The notes under the pieces are model-generated. The model ran no database searches and was not told where the DNA came from. It saw only the letters and a list, made by a program, of their open reading frames with translations. DNA of 64,000 nucleotides from DASVTR01 sp036382855. Lineage in GTDB: Bacteria; Acidobacteriota; Blastocatellia; Pyrinomonadales; Pyrinomonadaceae. The number at the start of each line of letters is the position of its first letter. Positions within the stretch are counted from its first letter, which is position 1. Positions 28,240-36,963 of this stretch are shown piece by piece. The translations under genes and the position numbers were made by a program. Location of the stretch: contig DASVPO010000017.1 of assembly GCA_036382855.1 (NCBI GenBank), positions 1 through 64,000 on the forward strand, in the 5' to 3' direction.

Positions 28240-29682
28240 CTACCTGAGCGAGAAAGCTTTTCCCTGAGCGTCGCGGAGCTTGAGTTTGAGAGTGCGCGCG
28301 ATGGTTGGCCCAAGGTCAATCATGCGGACGGGCTGTTTGCCATTGAGCAGCCCGCGCCGACCGATGCCTGCGCCGGAAGCGATGAAGGTGTTTAAGTATC
28401 TTGACGGCAGATAGCCGTGAGTGCCGCGAGTGTTAGTGGAGGTGATGGGCTGTCCTGTGTAGTTGTTGCCGAAGGCGTAGCCGTCTTCTGCTTCAAGGAA
28501 GAGCGCCGCGCGCGGGTCTGCCTGAAGCAAGCGCAACTCTCGCGCCTCAAGCACGCGCAGGCTTCTCTTCCCAACGCCGGGAAACGCGCTTGCCTTTCCT
28601 TCCGCAAACTCCCGGAAGACGGCGCGAGCGCGATTCAAAGCGTCTGTGTCTTTGGGGTCGCGCAGGATGATGGCGCATGAGCCGGACGACGTATAAGGCA
28701 GAGCGCGCCATTCCTTGAGGACCGTACGCGTGCGCCCTTGCGCGTCCTTTTCTTCCACCACTTTCAGAAGCCCCGCGCGCTCAAGAAGGACGCCCGGATT
28801 AATCTGCTGGCTGATGGGCAGAAAGCCGTGGTCGCTGACGATGAAGACGGCTGTCTCATCGAGTGTTCCGGCGCGGGACGCGGCGGCCAGCACGCGCGCA
28901 ACGTAAGCGTCCGTCTTTTCCAGCATCGCGTTTGCTTCCGCGGTGAACGGCCCGAAGTCGTGCTCGAAGTGGTCAAGGTCGAAGAGGTGCATGAGCATCA
29001 ACTGCGGTCGTTTGTGTTCGATGACATACTCTGCAAAGCGCGTCCGCATGTCGTCCTGCTCATCTTTGTTAACGTTTGAATAGAGCCTTGCATCGGTGCG
29101 CTCTATCTCTTCGACCAGCCCTTGCGGGCGCGCGTTGGCTTTGATGAGCGCTAAGGTGTCTGGAAATTTTCCGCCGAGTTTCAAAATCTCCGGCACGTTA
29201 TGGTCGCCCGCGCCCGTCGCTACGGGCCAGGAGACCATCGCGGTCGAAAGCCCCGCGCGCTTCGCAGCGTCCCACAGCGTTTCGACTTTAATGGCGCGAG
29301 CAAACCAGTACCACTCGCGATTATGAAGCATTGAGGGGTCGAAGATGTCGTTGCCGAAGATGCCATGCCGCGCAGGATACGCGCCGGTGATGATGCTCGT
29401 ATGCGCAGGATAGGTGACGGAAGGATAGACGGTCACAACACTCGACGAAACGCCCGACGCCATCAAGCGCCTGAGCGTCGGAATCTTTAAAGAATTGTGA
29501 GACGAAGAGACGTAGCGCCAGTCGAGTCCGTCCAGAGAGATAACGAGAACGCGCTTCGCGTCTTGCAGACTACGCTGCTGCTCCTGCGCGACCGCACGCG
29601 TGCAGGCAAAGGCGACAAGAACCGACGCCGCGCAGAGCACCAGAAGCATGCCGCTCAAATTCGTTAATCCTCTTCGCCGCAT
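28240..29682 (-). CDS. Secreted alkaline-phosphatase-superfamily phosphodiesterase/nucleotide pyrophosphatase
   Basis: This 480-residue protein has a signal peptide (LSGMLLVLCAASVLVAFACTRAVAQ). The two-metal site of the NPP/alkaline phosphatase superfamily is visible: SLDGLDWRY (metal Asp), YPSVTYPAHTSIITG with the Thr nucleophile, HLFDLDHFEHDFGP (Asp/His), VSDHGF (Asp/His), and GTHGY (His). Such enzymes hydrolyse phosphodiesters or phosphomonoesters outside the cell membrane. It lies 24 bases after the TonB-like gene at 29707 and is probably co-transcribed. The exact substrate cannot be predicted. Confidence 0.9.
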   Translation of the reverse strand: MRRRGLTNLSGMLLVLCAASVLVAFACTRAVAQEQQRSLQDAKRVLVISLDGLDWRYVSSSHNSLKIPTLRRLMASGVSSSVVTVYPSVTYPAHTSIITGAYPARHGIFGNDIFDPSMLHNREWYWFARAIKVETLWDAAKRAGLSTAMVSWPVATGAGDHNVPEILKLGGKFPDTLALIKANARPQGLVEEIERTDARLYSNVNKDEQDDMRTRFAEYVIEHKRPQLMLMHLFDLDHFEHDFGPFTAEANAMLEKTDAYVARVLAAASRAGTLDETAVFIVSDHGFLPISQQINPGVLLERAGLLKVVEEKDAQGRTRTVLKEWRALPYTSSGSCAIILRDPKDTDALNRARAVFREFAEGKASAFPGVGKRSLRVLEARELRLLQADPRAALFLEAEDGYAFGNNYTGQPITSTNTRGTHGYLPSRYLNTFIASGAGIGRRGLLNGKQPVRMIDLGPTIARTLKLKLRDAQGKAFSLR

Positions 29683-29706
29683 ACAGAGTTTACCTCCCCT
29701 GCATTT

Positions 29707-30657
29707 TTAGTAGAGATTAAAGTTGTACTCGATTTGAATATACTGCGAGACAAAGCGCCCGTCTTTCATGGCCGGAATAAAAATCATGCGCCGCGCCGCC
29801 GCAATCGCCCTTTCGGTCAGGCCGTAGGGCAGGCCGCTGACGGCTCGTATTCCTGTGACCTCGCCTGAAGAGGAAAAGACGGCGCGCAGGACGACCGTCC
29901 CGGAAACCTGCTGCTGCCGCGCCTCCTCCGTATAACGTGGATGAGCGCGTGCGACGAGAACGGCTTTGCGCGACACCTCTCGCGGAGAAAAGACCTGCGC
30001 GCGCGGAGCGCTTGGCTGGCCCTGCTCGTTTTTCGTCGTCGGCGGCGCTTCTGCTTCTGCTTTTTGTGTCGCTTCACTGTCGGATTGCAGGCGTGCGATG
30101 TTCTTCGCTGCGGGCTTCATGTCGAGCGTGACGGATTTCAAAAAACGTTCGACCGCTGGCAGGCTGCGCGCGTCTCCGACGGCTTCGAAAATGTAGACCC
30201 GTTTTTTCGTACGGTAAAACTGGAGGATGCCGCCGATGTCAGTCGTCGTAGACTGAACGCGAAACTGTTTCCCCTTATAACTGTTCAGGATTATATTGCG
30301 CTCAAAAGTCATCTCCCCGTAAAAGATGCCGTACTTACGGAACTCTTCGATGAAGGCATCAAGCTCTTCCTGCCGCTCCGAGTTGTCGAAGGAGAGCATG
30401 ACGTAGCCTGTGCCCTCATCGTAGGCTGCATAGAGTAGGCCGTCGGGCGGATTGGACAGTAGCTTCGGTGGCCGCGCGATTGAAACAACCCACGGCTGCC
30501 TGGGCAGCAGCACTGTGAATTCCTCGCCCTGCGACGTGTAGCGCTCCCAACGCGCAGCCTTCTGGCTTCGTACGTCGTCAAAGGAGGAAGCATCTGCCGC
30601 CGCAGCGATTGTCCAGCACAGTATGATTGTCAGAAAGACGGAGGTGGGGCGCATCAT
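29707..30657 (-). CDS. Secreted protein with C-terminal TonB domain
   Basis: The start is placed at ATG 30657 (or 30654), right before a signal peptide (SVFLTIILCWTIAAAADA); the frame opens at 30699. Residues about 30-190 form a domain of unknown type (EEFTVLLPRQPWVVSI ...). The C-terminal ~85 residues are a TonB-like domain (AHPRYTEEARQQQVSGTVVL, VTGIRAVSGLPYGLTERAI). TonB domains normally transmit energy to outer-membrane receptors, but here there is no N-terminal ExbB-type anchor beyond the signal helix. This suggests a binding role. Same-direction genes flank it. Confidence 0.8.
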   Translation of the reverse strand: MMRPTSVFLTIILCWTIAAAADASSFDDVRSQKAARWERYTSQGEEFTVLLPRQPWVVSIARPPKLLSNPPDGLLYAAYDEGTGYVMLSFDNSERQEELDAFIEEFRKYGIFYGEMTFERNIILNSYKGKQFRVQSTTTDIGGILQFYRTKKRVYIFEAVGDARSLPAVERFLKSVTLDMKPAAKNIARLQSDSEATQKAEAEAPPTTKNEQGQPSAPRAQVFSPREVSRKAVLVARAHPRYTEEARQQQVSGTVVLRAVFSSSGEVTGIRAVSGLPYGLTERAIAAARRMIFIPAMKDGRFVSQYIQIEYNFNLY

Positions 30658-30760
30658 TGAGGTCTCCGAATCTGCCGGGCGCACCCCTTTGAGAGACACG
30701 CCCGGCCATACGCTCGTTGCCAGCTTAACATTTCGCCGCCGGTAAAGAAGACGGCTCTTC

Positions 30761-33310
30761 TTATTTAACGACCACGTTGACCAATCGCTGCGGGACGACT
30801 ATCACTTTAACGACCTGTCGCCCTTCGGTCAGCCCGCGTACCTTCTCATCTTCGAGCGCGGCCGCGCGCAACGCTTCTTCCGTTGTGTCGGGCGTGGCGC
30901 GAATACGCGAGCGCAGTTTGCCGTTGACCTGCACCGGGATTTCCAACTCCTCTTTGCGGGCCAACTCATCGTTCGCCACGGGCCAACGGGCCGCGCCCTT
31001 AATCAGCCCGCCCGCGTGGCCCAGAGCCTCCCACATCTCTTCCGAGACGTGAGGAGCGAAGGGAGCGAGCATGACGATTAACGCTTCTAAGGCTTCGCGC
31101 ACCGCGAAGGCGTCCGTAGCGGAAGCCGCTTCAGGTTGCACACCAGAATCCGCGAGCGCGTTTGAAAGCTCCATCAAGGCGGCGACGCTCGTGTTGAAAT
31201 GCAACTCTTCGAAGTCGTCCGTGATGCGCGCAATCGTCTGGTGCGTCTTGCGCCTGAGAGCGCGCGCCGCATCGGAAAATTCCGCGCCCGCTGCTCCGTC
31301 CTCTTTCCGTGGCGCTTCAGACAAACGCTCGCGCCAGCGCCAGACCATTCCCCAGACGCGGCGCAGGAAGCGGACGCCTCCTTCGATGCCTGTCTCTTGC
31401 CAGCGCAGTTCGTTTTCGGGCGGCGCGGCGAAGAGGATAAACAGGCGCACGGCGTCAGCGCCGTAAGCAGCAATCATGTCATCCGGGTCAACGCCGTTGC
31501 CCAGGGATTTCGACATCCGTTTCCATTCGCTTGTACCCTCAACGAGATTCGTCACCATGCCTTGCGTCATCAGCCGCTTGACAGGCTCGTCGAATGAGAC
31601 GAGGCCGATATCGCGCATCATCTTGGTCCAGAAGCGCGTGTAGAGCAGGTGCATCACGGCATGGTCTATGCCGCCGATGTACTGGTCAACGGGCGTCCAG
31701 TAGGCGATAGCTTTTTTGTCAAACGGCGCGCTTTCGTTTCGCGGGTCACAGTAGCGAAAGAAGTACCACGATGAATCAACGAAGGTGTCCATCGTATCCG
31801 TCTCGCGCCGCGCTGCATTGCCGCATGTCGGACAGGTCGTGTTAACAAATTCCGCGACGCCCGCCAGCGGATTATCGCCCGCTCCCGTAAACTCCGCATG
31901 CTCCGGCAGGACCACCGGCAACTCGTTTTCGGGAACGGGCACGATGCCGCATTGCTCGCAGTAGATAACGGGAATCGGAGCGCCCCAGAAACGCTGGCGC
32001 GAGATGCCCCAATCGCGCAGGCGATAGGTGACGGCAGCCTCGCCAAATCCTTGTTCTTCAGCGAAGCGCGCCATCTCGATTTTCGCGTCCGCAGAGAGCT
32101 TGCCGCCCCAGTCGCCGGAGTTGACGAGGATGCCGTAGTCCGTGAAGGCATGAGGCATCATCACGGACTGGTCCAGTCCGGCTTCGGGGTCGTGTTCTAT
32201 CTTTTCCTGCTCGTGCGAGACACGCTCGATGACGCGGCGAACGGGCAGAGAATATTTTTGTGCAAACTCGAAATCGCGCTCGTCGTGTGCCGGAACACTC
32301 ATCACAGCGCCAGCGCCGTATTCCATCAGAACGTAGTTTGCGACCCAGACGGGAATCGTCTCGCCGTTGAAGGGATTAATCGCCAGCAAGCCCGTGTTGA
32401 TGCCCTCTTTTTCTTCATCCTCGCCGGGCGTAACTTGGCTCTGTCGCGCTACGCGAACGCGCTCGACAAACTGCGCCACGTCATCCTTCAAGACGGACTT
32501 AGCGACCAGTGGATGCTCTATCGCCAGCACGACGGCCGTTGCGCCGTAGATGGTGTCAATGCGCGTGGTAAAGATACGCACCTTTTCGTCCGTCTCTTTA
32601 ATCGCGAAATCAACGAAAGCGCCTTCGCTGCGGTTAATCCAGTTGCGCTGCATCGTCAGCACACGCTCAGGCCAGCCCGCTTCTATCTGCTTCATTCCTT
32701 CGAGCAGTTCTTCGGCGTATGCCGTGATGCGTATGAACCACTGCTCTCGCTCTTTCTTCTCGACAATTGTTCCGCAGCGCCAGCAGACGCCGCCCGACGA
32801 TTGCTCGTTGGAGAGCACGGTCTGCTCTTTCGGACACCAGTTAACAGGCGACTTACGCTTGTAGGCCAGTCCGCGCTCGTACATCTTCAGGAAGAACCAC
32901 TGGTCCCATCTGTAATATTCGGGACGATGAGCGGCTATCTCGCGCCGCCAGTCGTAGCTGACGCCGATGCGCTTCATTTGCCCGCGCATGTGCGCGATGT
33001 TCTCTTCCGTCCAGTCGAGCGGGTTGATGCCGCGCTTGATGGCGGCCTGCTCGGCGGGCTGCCCGAAGCTGTCCCAACCAATCGGGTGCAGCACGTTGAA
33101 GCCGCTCAGCCGCTTGTACCACGAGAGCGCATCGCCTATGGAATAGTTGCGCACATGGCCCATGTGCAGAAAGCCGGATGGATAAGGCAGCATTTCCAGA
33201 CAATAGAAAGAGGGCCGCTCATCATCCGGCTCAACCTCGAACGCGCCCGTCTCCGTCCAGATTCGCTGCCACTTCTCTTCGATTTTTTCAGGGAAATATT
33301 TTTCGTCCAT
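30761..33310 (-). CDS. leuS: Leucyl-tRNA synthetase
   Basis: This 849-residue class I synthetase charges tRNA-Leu. The HIGH motif is HMGH within LPYPSGFLHMGHVRNY (about 49-52). The editing CP1 domain is shown by TTRIDTIYGAT and VPAHDERD. A zinc-like cluster (CEQCG, CPTCG) and KRMSKSLGNGVDPDD (KMSKS loop) follow, and the C-terminal anticodon-binding region ends in VNVVVK. The length and order are standard for bacterial LeuRS. ATG 33310 begins MDEKYFPEKIEEKWQ. No T-box or leader was recognised in the 335 bases upstream. Confidence 0.98.
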   Translation of the reverse strand: MDEKYFPEKIEEKWQRIWTETGAFEVEPDDERPSFYCLEMLPYPSGFLHMGHVRNYSIGDALSWYKRLSGFNVLHPIGWDSFGQPAEQAAIKRGINPLDWTEENIAHMRGQMKRIGVSYDWRREIAAHRPEYYRWDQWFFLKMYERGLAYKRKSPVNWCPKEQTVLSNEQSSGGVCWRCGTIVEKKEREQWFIRITAYAEELLEGMKQIEAGWPERVLTMQRNWINRSEGAFVDFAIKETDEKVRIFTTRIDTIYGATAVVLAIEHPLVAKSVLKDDVAQFVERVRVARQSQVTPGEDEEKEGINTGLLAINPFNGETIPVWVANYVLMEYGAGAVMSVPAHDERDFEFAQKYSLPVRRVIERVSHEQEKIEHDPEAGLDQSVMMPHAFTDYGILVNSGDWGGKLSADAKIEMARFAEEQGFGEAAVTYRLRDWGISRQRFWGAPIPVIYCEQCGIVPVPENELPVVLPEHAEFTGAGDNPLAGVAEFVNTTCPTCGNAARRETDTMDTFVDSSWYFFRYCDPRNESAPFDKKAIAYWTPVDQYIGGIDHAVMHLLYTRFWTKMMRDIGLVSFDEPVKRLMTQGMVTNLVEGTSEWKRMSKSLGNGVDPDDMIAAYGADAVRLFILFAAPPENELRWQETGIEGGVRFLRRVWGMVWRWRERLSEAPRKEDGAAGAEFSDAARALRRKTHQTIARITDDFEELHFNTSVAALMELSNALADSGVQPEAASATDAFAVREALEALIVMLAPFAPHVSEEMWEALGHAGGLIKGAARWPVANDELARKEELEIPVQVNGKLRSRIRATPDTTEEALRAAALEDEKVRGLTEGRQVVKVIVVPQRLVNVVVK

Positions 33311-33645
33311 TGTTCAAATGCCTTTCGGTCAAGCTACCACTAAAACATGAAACCGCCGGACACACAAAGCGGGAGCTTAAGTTTAAGCCCGTCTTTTTTT
33401 CCGTCAGGTTTGTCTGTAGGGATTGGCGTGGTGTGTCGCGCCGCTGCGGCCCGCCCGCGCATTACAGAGCGCGGTCGCCGAGCGGCACCGTAAGGCAGAG
33501 TTTGTTGATTTTATAAACGCGTCTCATCGCAAGCTCAAAAGCTGTCCTTCCTGAAAGCCGGCCATATGCTAACGCAAGCGGGGCGCGCTTGTCGAATAAT
33601 TTACGCCCCACAAACGGAGCAGGGCGAGCAGGCACATCAAGAGCA
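33311..33645. other. Spacer between DNase IV and leuS genes
   Basis: 335 bases upstream of leuS. A segment near 33470-33535 (GGTCGCCGAGCGGCACC) superficially looks like a tRNA D-arm, but no anticodon or T arm fits. CGGGAGCTTAAG/TTTAAGCCCG followed by seven T (about 33370-33397) forms a terminator-like hairpin on the plus strand with no plus-strand gene before it. Confidence 0.35.
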
Positions 33646-34506
33646 CTACGACTCGTCTGCGATGAAAGAGCGGAGCGCTTCAAGGTTGCGGCGGTCGTCG
33701 CCTGTTTCGTCCTGCGGAGTTTCGAGCAGAAAGGCTGCTTGAGAGAGTTTGGGGTGGCGCGCGACGCGGCGCAGGGCATGAGCGCCTATGTGGCCGAGGC
33801 CGATGTGCCAGTGGCGGTCAACGCGCGAGTTGTATTCGGCCTTCGAATCGTTGAAATGAACGGCGCGCACGTTGTTCATGCCGACATGCGCGTCGAGCGC
33901 TTCAAAGGTGGCAGCCAGACCGTCGGAGTCGCGTATGTCGTAACCGGCTGTGAAGGCGTGTGCTGTGTCGAAGCAGACGCCGAGGTTGAGTTCGGAACAC
34001 GCCTCTATGAGTTCGCGCAGATGCTCGAAACGATGGCCGATACACTCGCCCTGCCCGGCAGTGTTTTCCAGCAGGATACGGAACGCGCCGAGTTCCAGAT
34101 GAGCGCACGCCGCCTTCAGACTCAAAGCGCAGGTACTAAGCGCGTCGGCCTCGCACGCGCCGCGTGCGCTGCCCGGATGCACGACGAGGTAATCCGCTCC
34201 GAGCAGCAATGCGCGCTCTATCTCCTCGCGAAAGGAGGCGCGCGATTTCTCACGAATGGTTTCATCGGCGGAGGCCAGATTGATGAGGTAGTTGGCGTGG
34301 ACGACGACGGGCGAAAGCTGCGTCTCTGCGCGCAACGAATGAAAGCGTTCGACCTCTTCAACTGAGAGCGGGCGCGCCATCCACCCGCGCGGGTTGCGCG
34401 AGAAAATTTGCACCGTCTCGCAGGCAAGCTCTCTGGCCTTCAGGAGCGCGTTGTGCAGCCCGCCCGCGATGGGCAAGTGTAATCCGATTTTTGGCTTCTG
34501 GTTCAT
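33646..34506 (-). CDS. nfo: Deoxyribonuclease IV (AP endonuclease, EndoIV family)
   Basis: This 286-residue xylose-isomerase-like TIM barrel has the EndoIV pattern: GLHLPIAGGLHNALLKA at the N-terminus, VQIFSRNPRGW, VVHPGSARG (metal His), LLENTAGQGECIGH (metal Glu), GVCFDTAHAFTAGYD (Asp/His), VRAVHFNDSK and HWHIGLGHIG. Zn-dependent EndoIV cleaves DNA 5' of abasic sites in base excision repair. ATG 34506 is a good start. It follows the ABC exporter gene by 52 bases. Confidence 0.95.
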   Translation of the reverse strand: MNQKPKIGLHLPIAGGLHNALLKARELACETVQIFSRNPRGWMARPLSVEEVERFHSLRAETQLSPVVVHANYLINLASADETIREKSRASFREEIERALLLGADYLVVHPGSARGACEADALSTCALSLKAACAHLELGAFRILLENTAGQGECIGHRFEHLRELIEACSELNLGVCFDTAHAFTAGYDIRDSDGLAATFEALDAHVGMNNVRAVHFNDSKAEYNSRVDRHWHIGLGHIGAHALRRVARHPKLSQAAFLLETPQDETGDDRRNLEALRSFIADES

Positions 34507-34558
34507 CTGTCGTTTGAGAGAATTGCTGATGGCGTTAATGGTAGTTGTGATGATAGCT

Positions 34559-36784
34559 TCAGGCGGTCATGGCGTCTGTCTCGGCTATGCGGCGCTTCAA
34601 TGCCTGCTGCACCTGATCGCCAAGTTCTACGTGCTGGTGCATGAGTTTCTGAAGCTGTTCACGTTGGAGGATGAGGAAGATGCTTGAGACAAGCGTTTCG
34701 ACCGTGGCGGTGGTCGGGATGTCTGCGAGCAGCGCGATTTCACCGAAGTAGTCGCCGTCGTCAAGCGTCGCGACGCGGTGAACGTTGCCTTCATCGTCCG
34801 TAGCGCTGACGGCGACCTTGCCGCGAATGATGATGTAGAAGCGGCTGCCGCGGTCGCCCTCTGCGATGACTGTGCGGCCAGCGGGCACGCGCTCTGTGAT
34901 AAACATGTCGGAGATTTCGTGCAGGAAAGATTCGTCCAGGTCTTTGAAGAGCGGCACGTCGCGAAGGATGTTGACATCCGTCACCCTGAGGTCGCCCGTG
35001 GCGGAGATGGCCGTCCCGGTCTGTCGTCGCCACATGCCAGCATACGTGCCGCCGCGATACAGAAGTCCTTTATGCGTTCCCTGCTCGATAATCTGGCCGT
35101 CCTTGAAGACGAAGATCTGTTCGTAGTCAACGACGGACTTGAGCCTGTGCGTGACGGAGATGACTGTGCGGCCGACGGAGACGCGTTTCAAAGTTTCGTT
35201 GATGGCAGACTCGGTGCTGGGGTCGAGCGCCGATGTCGCTTCGTCAAGAATAATCAGCGAGGGATTGCGAATGAGTGCGCGTGCGATGGCGATGCGCTGG
35301 CGCTGTCCGCCGGAGAGACGCCCGCCGCGCTCACCGACAATCGTCTCGTAATTCTCAGGCATCTGCATGATAATCTCGTGCAACTCGGCCGCTCTGGCTG
35401 CTTCCTCAACTTCGCTATCGGTCGCGCCCGCTTTACCCAGACGTATATTCTCGCGCACGCTCGTGTTGAAGAGAAAGCTCTCCTGAAAGACTATTCCGAT
35501 CTGCGCGTAGAGCGAATCGAGCGCGGCCTCGCGCAGGTCTATGCCGTCGAAGAGGATTCTTCCAGCTTGCGGGTCGTAGAAACGCATGATGAGGTTGAGA
35601 TTCGTGCTCTTGCCGCAACCGCTGTGGCCGACGAAGGCGATGCGCGCACCCTTCGGTAGTTCCATTGTAACGCCCGTCAGGTTGGCATGCTCCGGCGTAT
35701 AGCCGAAGGTCACGTTCTCGAAACTAATGCCGGACGAAAGAAGCGGAAGCTGTCGCGCATGGGCCAACTCAAAGATGCCCGGCTGCTCGTCCAGTAGTTC
35801 GCGCACGCGCTGCATTCCGCCCGTGGCTTGCAGCAGCGTCGGCGTCACGGCCGTCAGGCCCATGACGGATGAGCTAACCATTATGAACAGGGCGTTGAAG
35901 GAGACCAGAGAGCCGATGGAGAGCGAACCCTTGAAGGCTAAGAATGAGCCGCCGCTGATGAGCAGCACGTTGAAGAGCAGCATGAAGATGTTGGGGCTGC
36001 GCTCCGTGACGTAGCTGAGAAAGTTGAAGCGTGTTGCCAGGGCGACAACCTTCGTCGCCTGCCGCTCGAAGGCCGCGAGCACAGCGCTCTTCAGTCCAAA
36101 TGCCTTGACCACCTGCTGCGCGCTCAAGTTCTCCTGAATGATATTTGAGAGCGCCGCCTGCTCGCCCCTCAAATGGTAGCCCGCCTTCAACGCACGCGCG
36201 CCCAGAATCTTCGGCCCTGCGACGCAGAAGGGCAGGCCCACCATCGCGCCCAGCGCCAGCCGCCAATCAATCACAAAGAGGACACACGCGCTAAACAGTA
36301 TGTTGATAATGCAGAGCAAAGCGCCCGGCACACCGAGCACGACCGCGTTTTCGATGGCCGCCAGATCGGTCGAAAAGCGCGACAGCAAATCGCCCAGACG
36401 CGAGCGCGCGTAGAAGCCGAGCGATAGGCGCTGGAAGTGTCCGAACATTTCACGCCGTATGTCGTTGAGGATGCGTGCGCCGAGCCATGCGTAAAGGTAA
36501 TCGCGAATGACCTGCGATGTGGCAGTGAGCAGAAAGCCTAGGCCGAGACCGCAGAGAATGAGGGCGAGCAGGCGTGCGTTGTGCGGAGTGATGGCAAAGT
36601 CTATGAGAAACTTGAGGCTCAGGGCCAGCAGCACATTAAACGCGCCCTCGACGATGAGCGTGACAATCAGGAAGACTCCGCGCGCCGTGTAAGGCTTAAC
36701 GTAGCTCAGCAAAATTCTGAGAAGCCTGACCGGGCTCATCAGAGGGCCTGAGCCGCCGGAATGTTCTACAGCCGCGTTCGACAT
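34559..36784 (-). CDS. ABC exporter (TM-ATPase) with C-terminal cyclic-nucleotide-binding-like domain
   Basis: This 741-residue full half-transporter has six membrane helices in the first ~320 residues, then an ATP-binding domain (VGHSGCGKS Walker A, LSGGQRQR signature, LIILDEATSALD Walker B), as in MsbA-type type IV exporters. A cNMP-binding-like beta-roll occupies about 605-720 (VPLFKDLDESFL ... GDYFGEIALLADIPTTATVE). In cAMP-binding members the motif has PR(T/A)A; here the Arg is Thr, so nucleotide binding is doubtful. Such fusions may be gated by the extra domain. The substrate is unknown. An nfo gene follows. Confidence 0.92.
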   Translation of the reverse strand: MSNAAVEHSGGSGPLMSPVRLLRILLSYVKPYTARGVFLIVTLIVEGAFNVLLALSLKFLIDFAITPHNARLLALILCGLGLGFLLTATSQVIRDYLYAWLGARILNDIRREMFGHFQRLSLGFYARSRLGDLLSRFSTDLAAIENAVVLGVPGALLCIINILFSACVLFVIDWRLALGAMVGLPFCVAGPKILGARALKAGYHLRGEQAALSNIIQENLSAQQVVKAFGLKSAVLAAFERQATKVVALATRFNFLSYVTERSPNIFMLLFNVLLISGGSFLAFKGSLSIGSLVSFNALFIMVSSSVMGLTAVTPTLLQATGGMQRVRELLDEQPGIFELAHARQLPLLSSGISFENVTFGYTPEHANLTGVTMELPKGARIAFVGHSGCGKSTNLNLIMRFYDPQAGRILFDGIDLREAALDSLYAQIGIVFQESFLFNTSVRENIRLGKAGATDSEVEEAARAAELHEIIMQMPENYETIVGERGGRLSGGQRQRIAIARALIRNPSLIILDEATSALDPSTESAINETLKRVSVGRTVISVTHRLKSVVDYEQIFVFKDGQIIEQGTHKGLLYRGGTYAGMWRRQTGTAISATGDLRVTDVNILRDVPLFKDLDESFLHEISDMFITERVPAGRTVIAEGDRGSRFYIIIRGKVAVSATDDEGNVHRVATLDDGDYFGEIALLADIPTTATVETLVSSIFLILQREQLQKLMHQHVELGDQVQQALKRRIAETDAMTA

Positions 36785-36923
36785 GAAACTACGACCCTCT
36801 TCGATTCACTCGTCGGGGCGTTCGCGTCGTACACCCGCGCGTTGCTCATCGCTCTTCACACATCAAACATTATTCATCGCTCATCATTCATCGTCATCAC
36901 TTATGGCTCAATGCTCACTTCTA

Positions 36924-36963
36924 ATTACTCATCACTCATTACTCATTACTCATTACTCATCAC
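36924..36963. repeat. Period-7 direct array (ATTACTC/ATCACTC) at the dipeptidase stop
   Basis: Five consecutive 7-mers run 36924-36958 (ATTACTC, ATCACTC, ATTACTC x3), followed by a partial ATCAC unit. The TGA stop of the leftward dipeptidase gene (complement of 36960-36962) lies inside this partial unit. More degenerate copies (TCATCGC, TCATCAT) extend up to about 36870. Only one orientation is seen here, unlike most other sites. Confidence 0.85.

Noticed and set aside
33470..33535. tRNA-like segment (GGTCGCCGAGCGGCACC)
   Set aside because: The candidate anticodon loop lacks U33 and there is no T arm or acceptor pairing.
36924..36963. Regular short repeats suggestive of a CRISPR array
   Set aside because: Units are 7 bases with no spacers between them; no cas gene is present.
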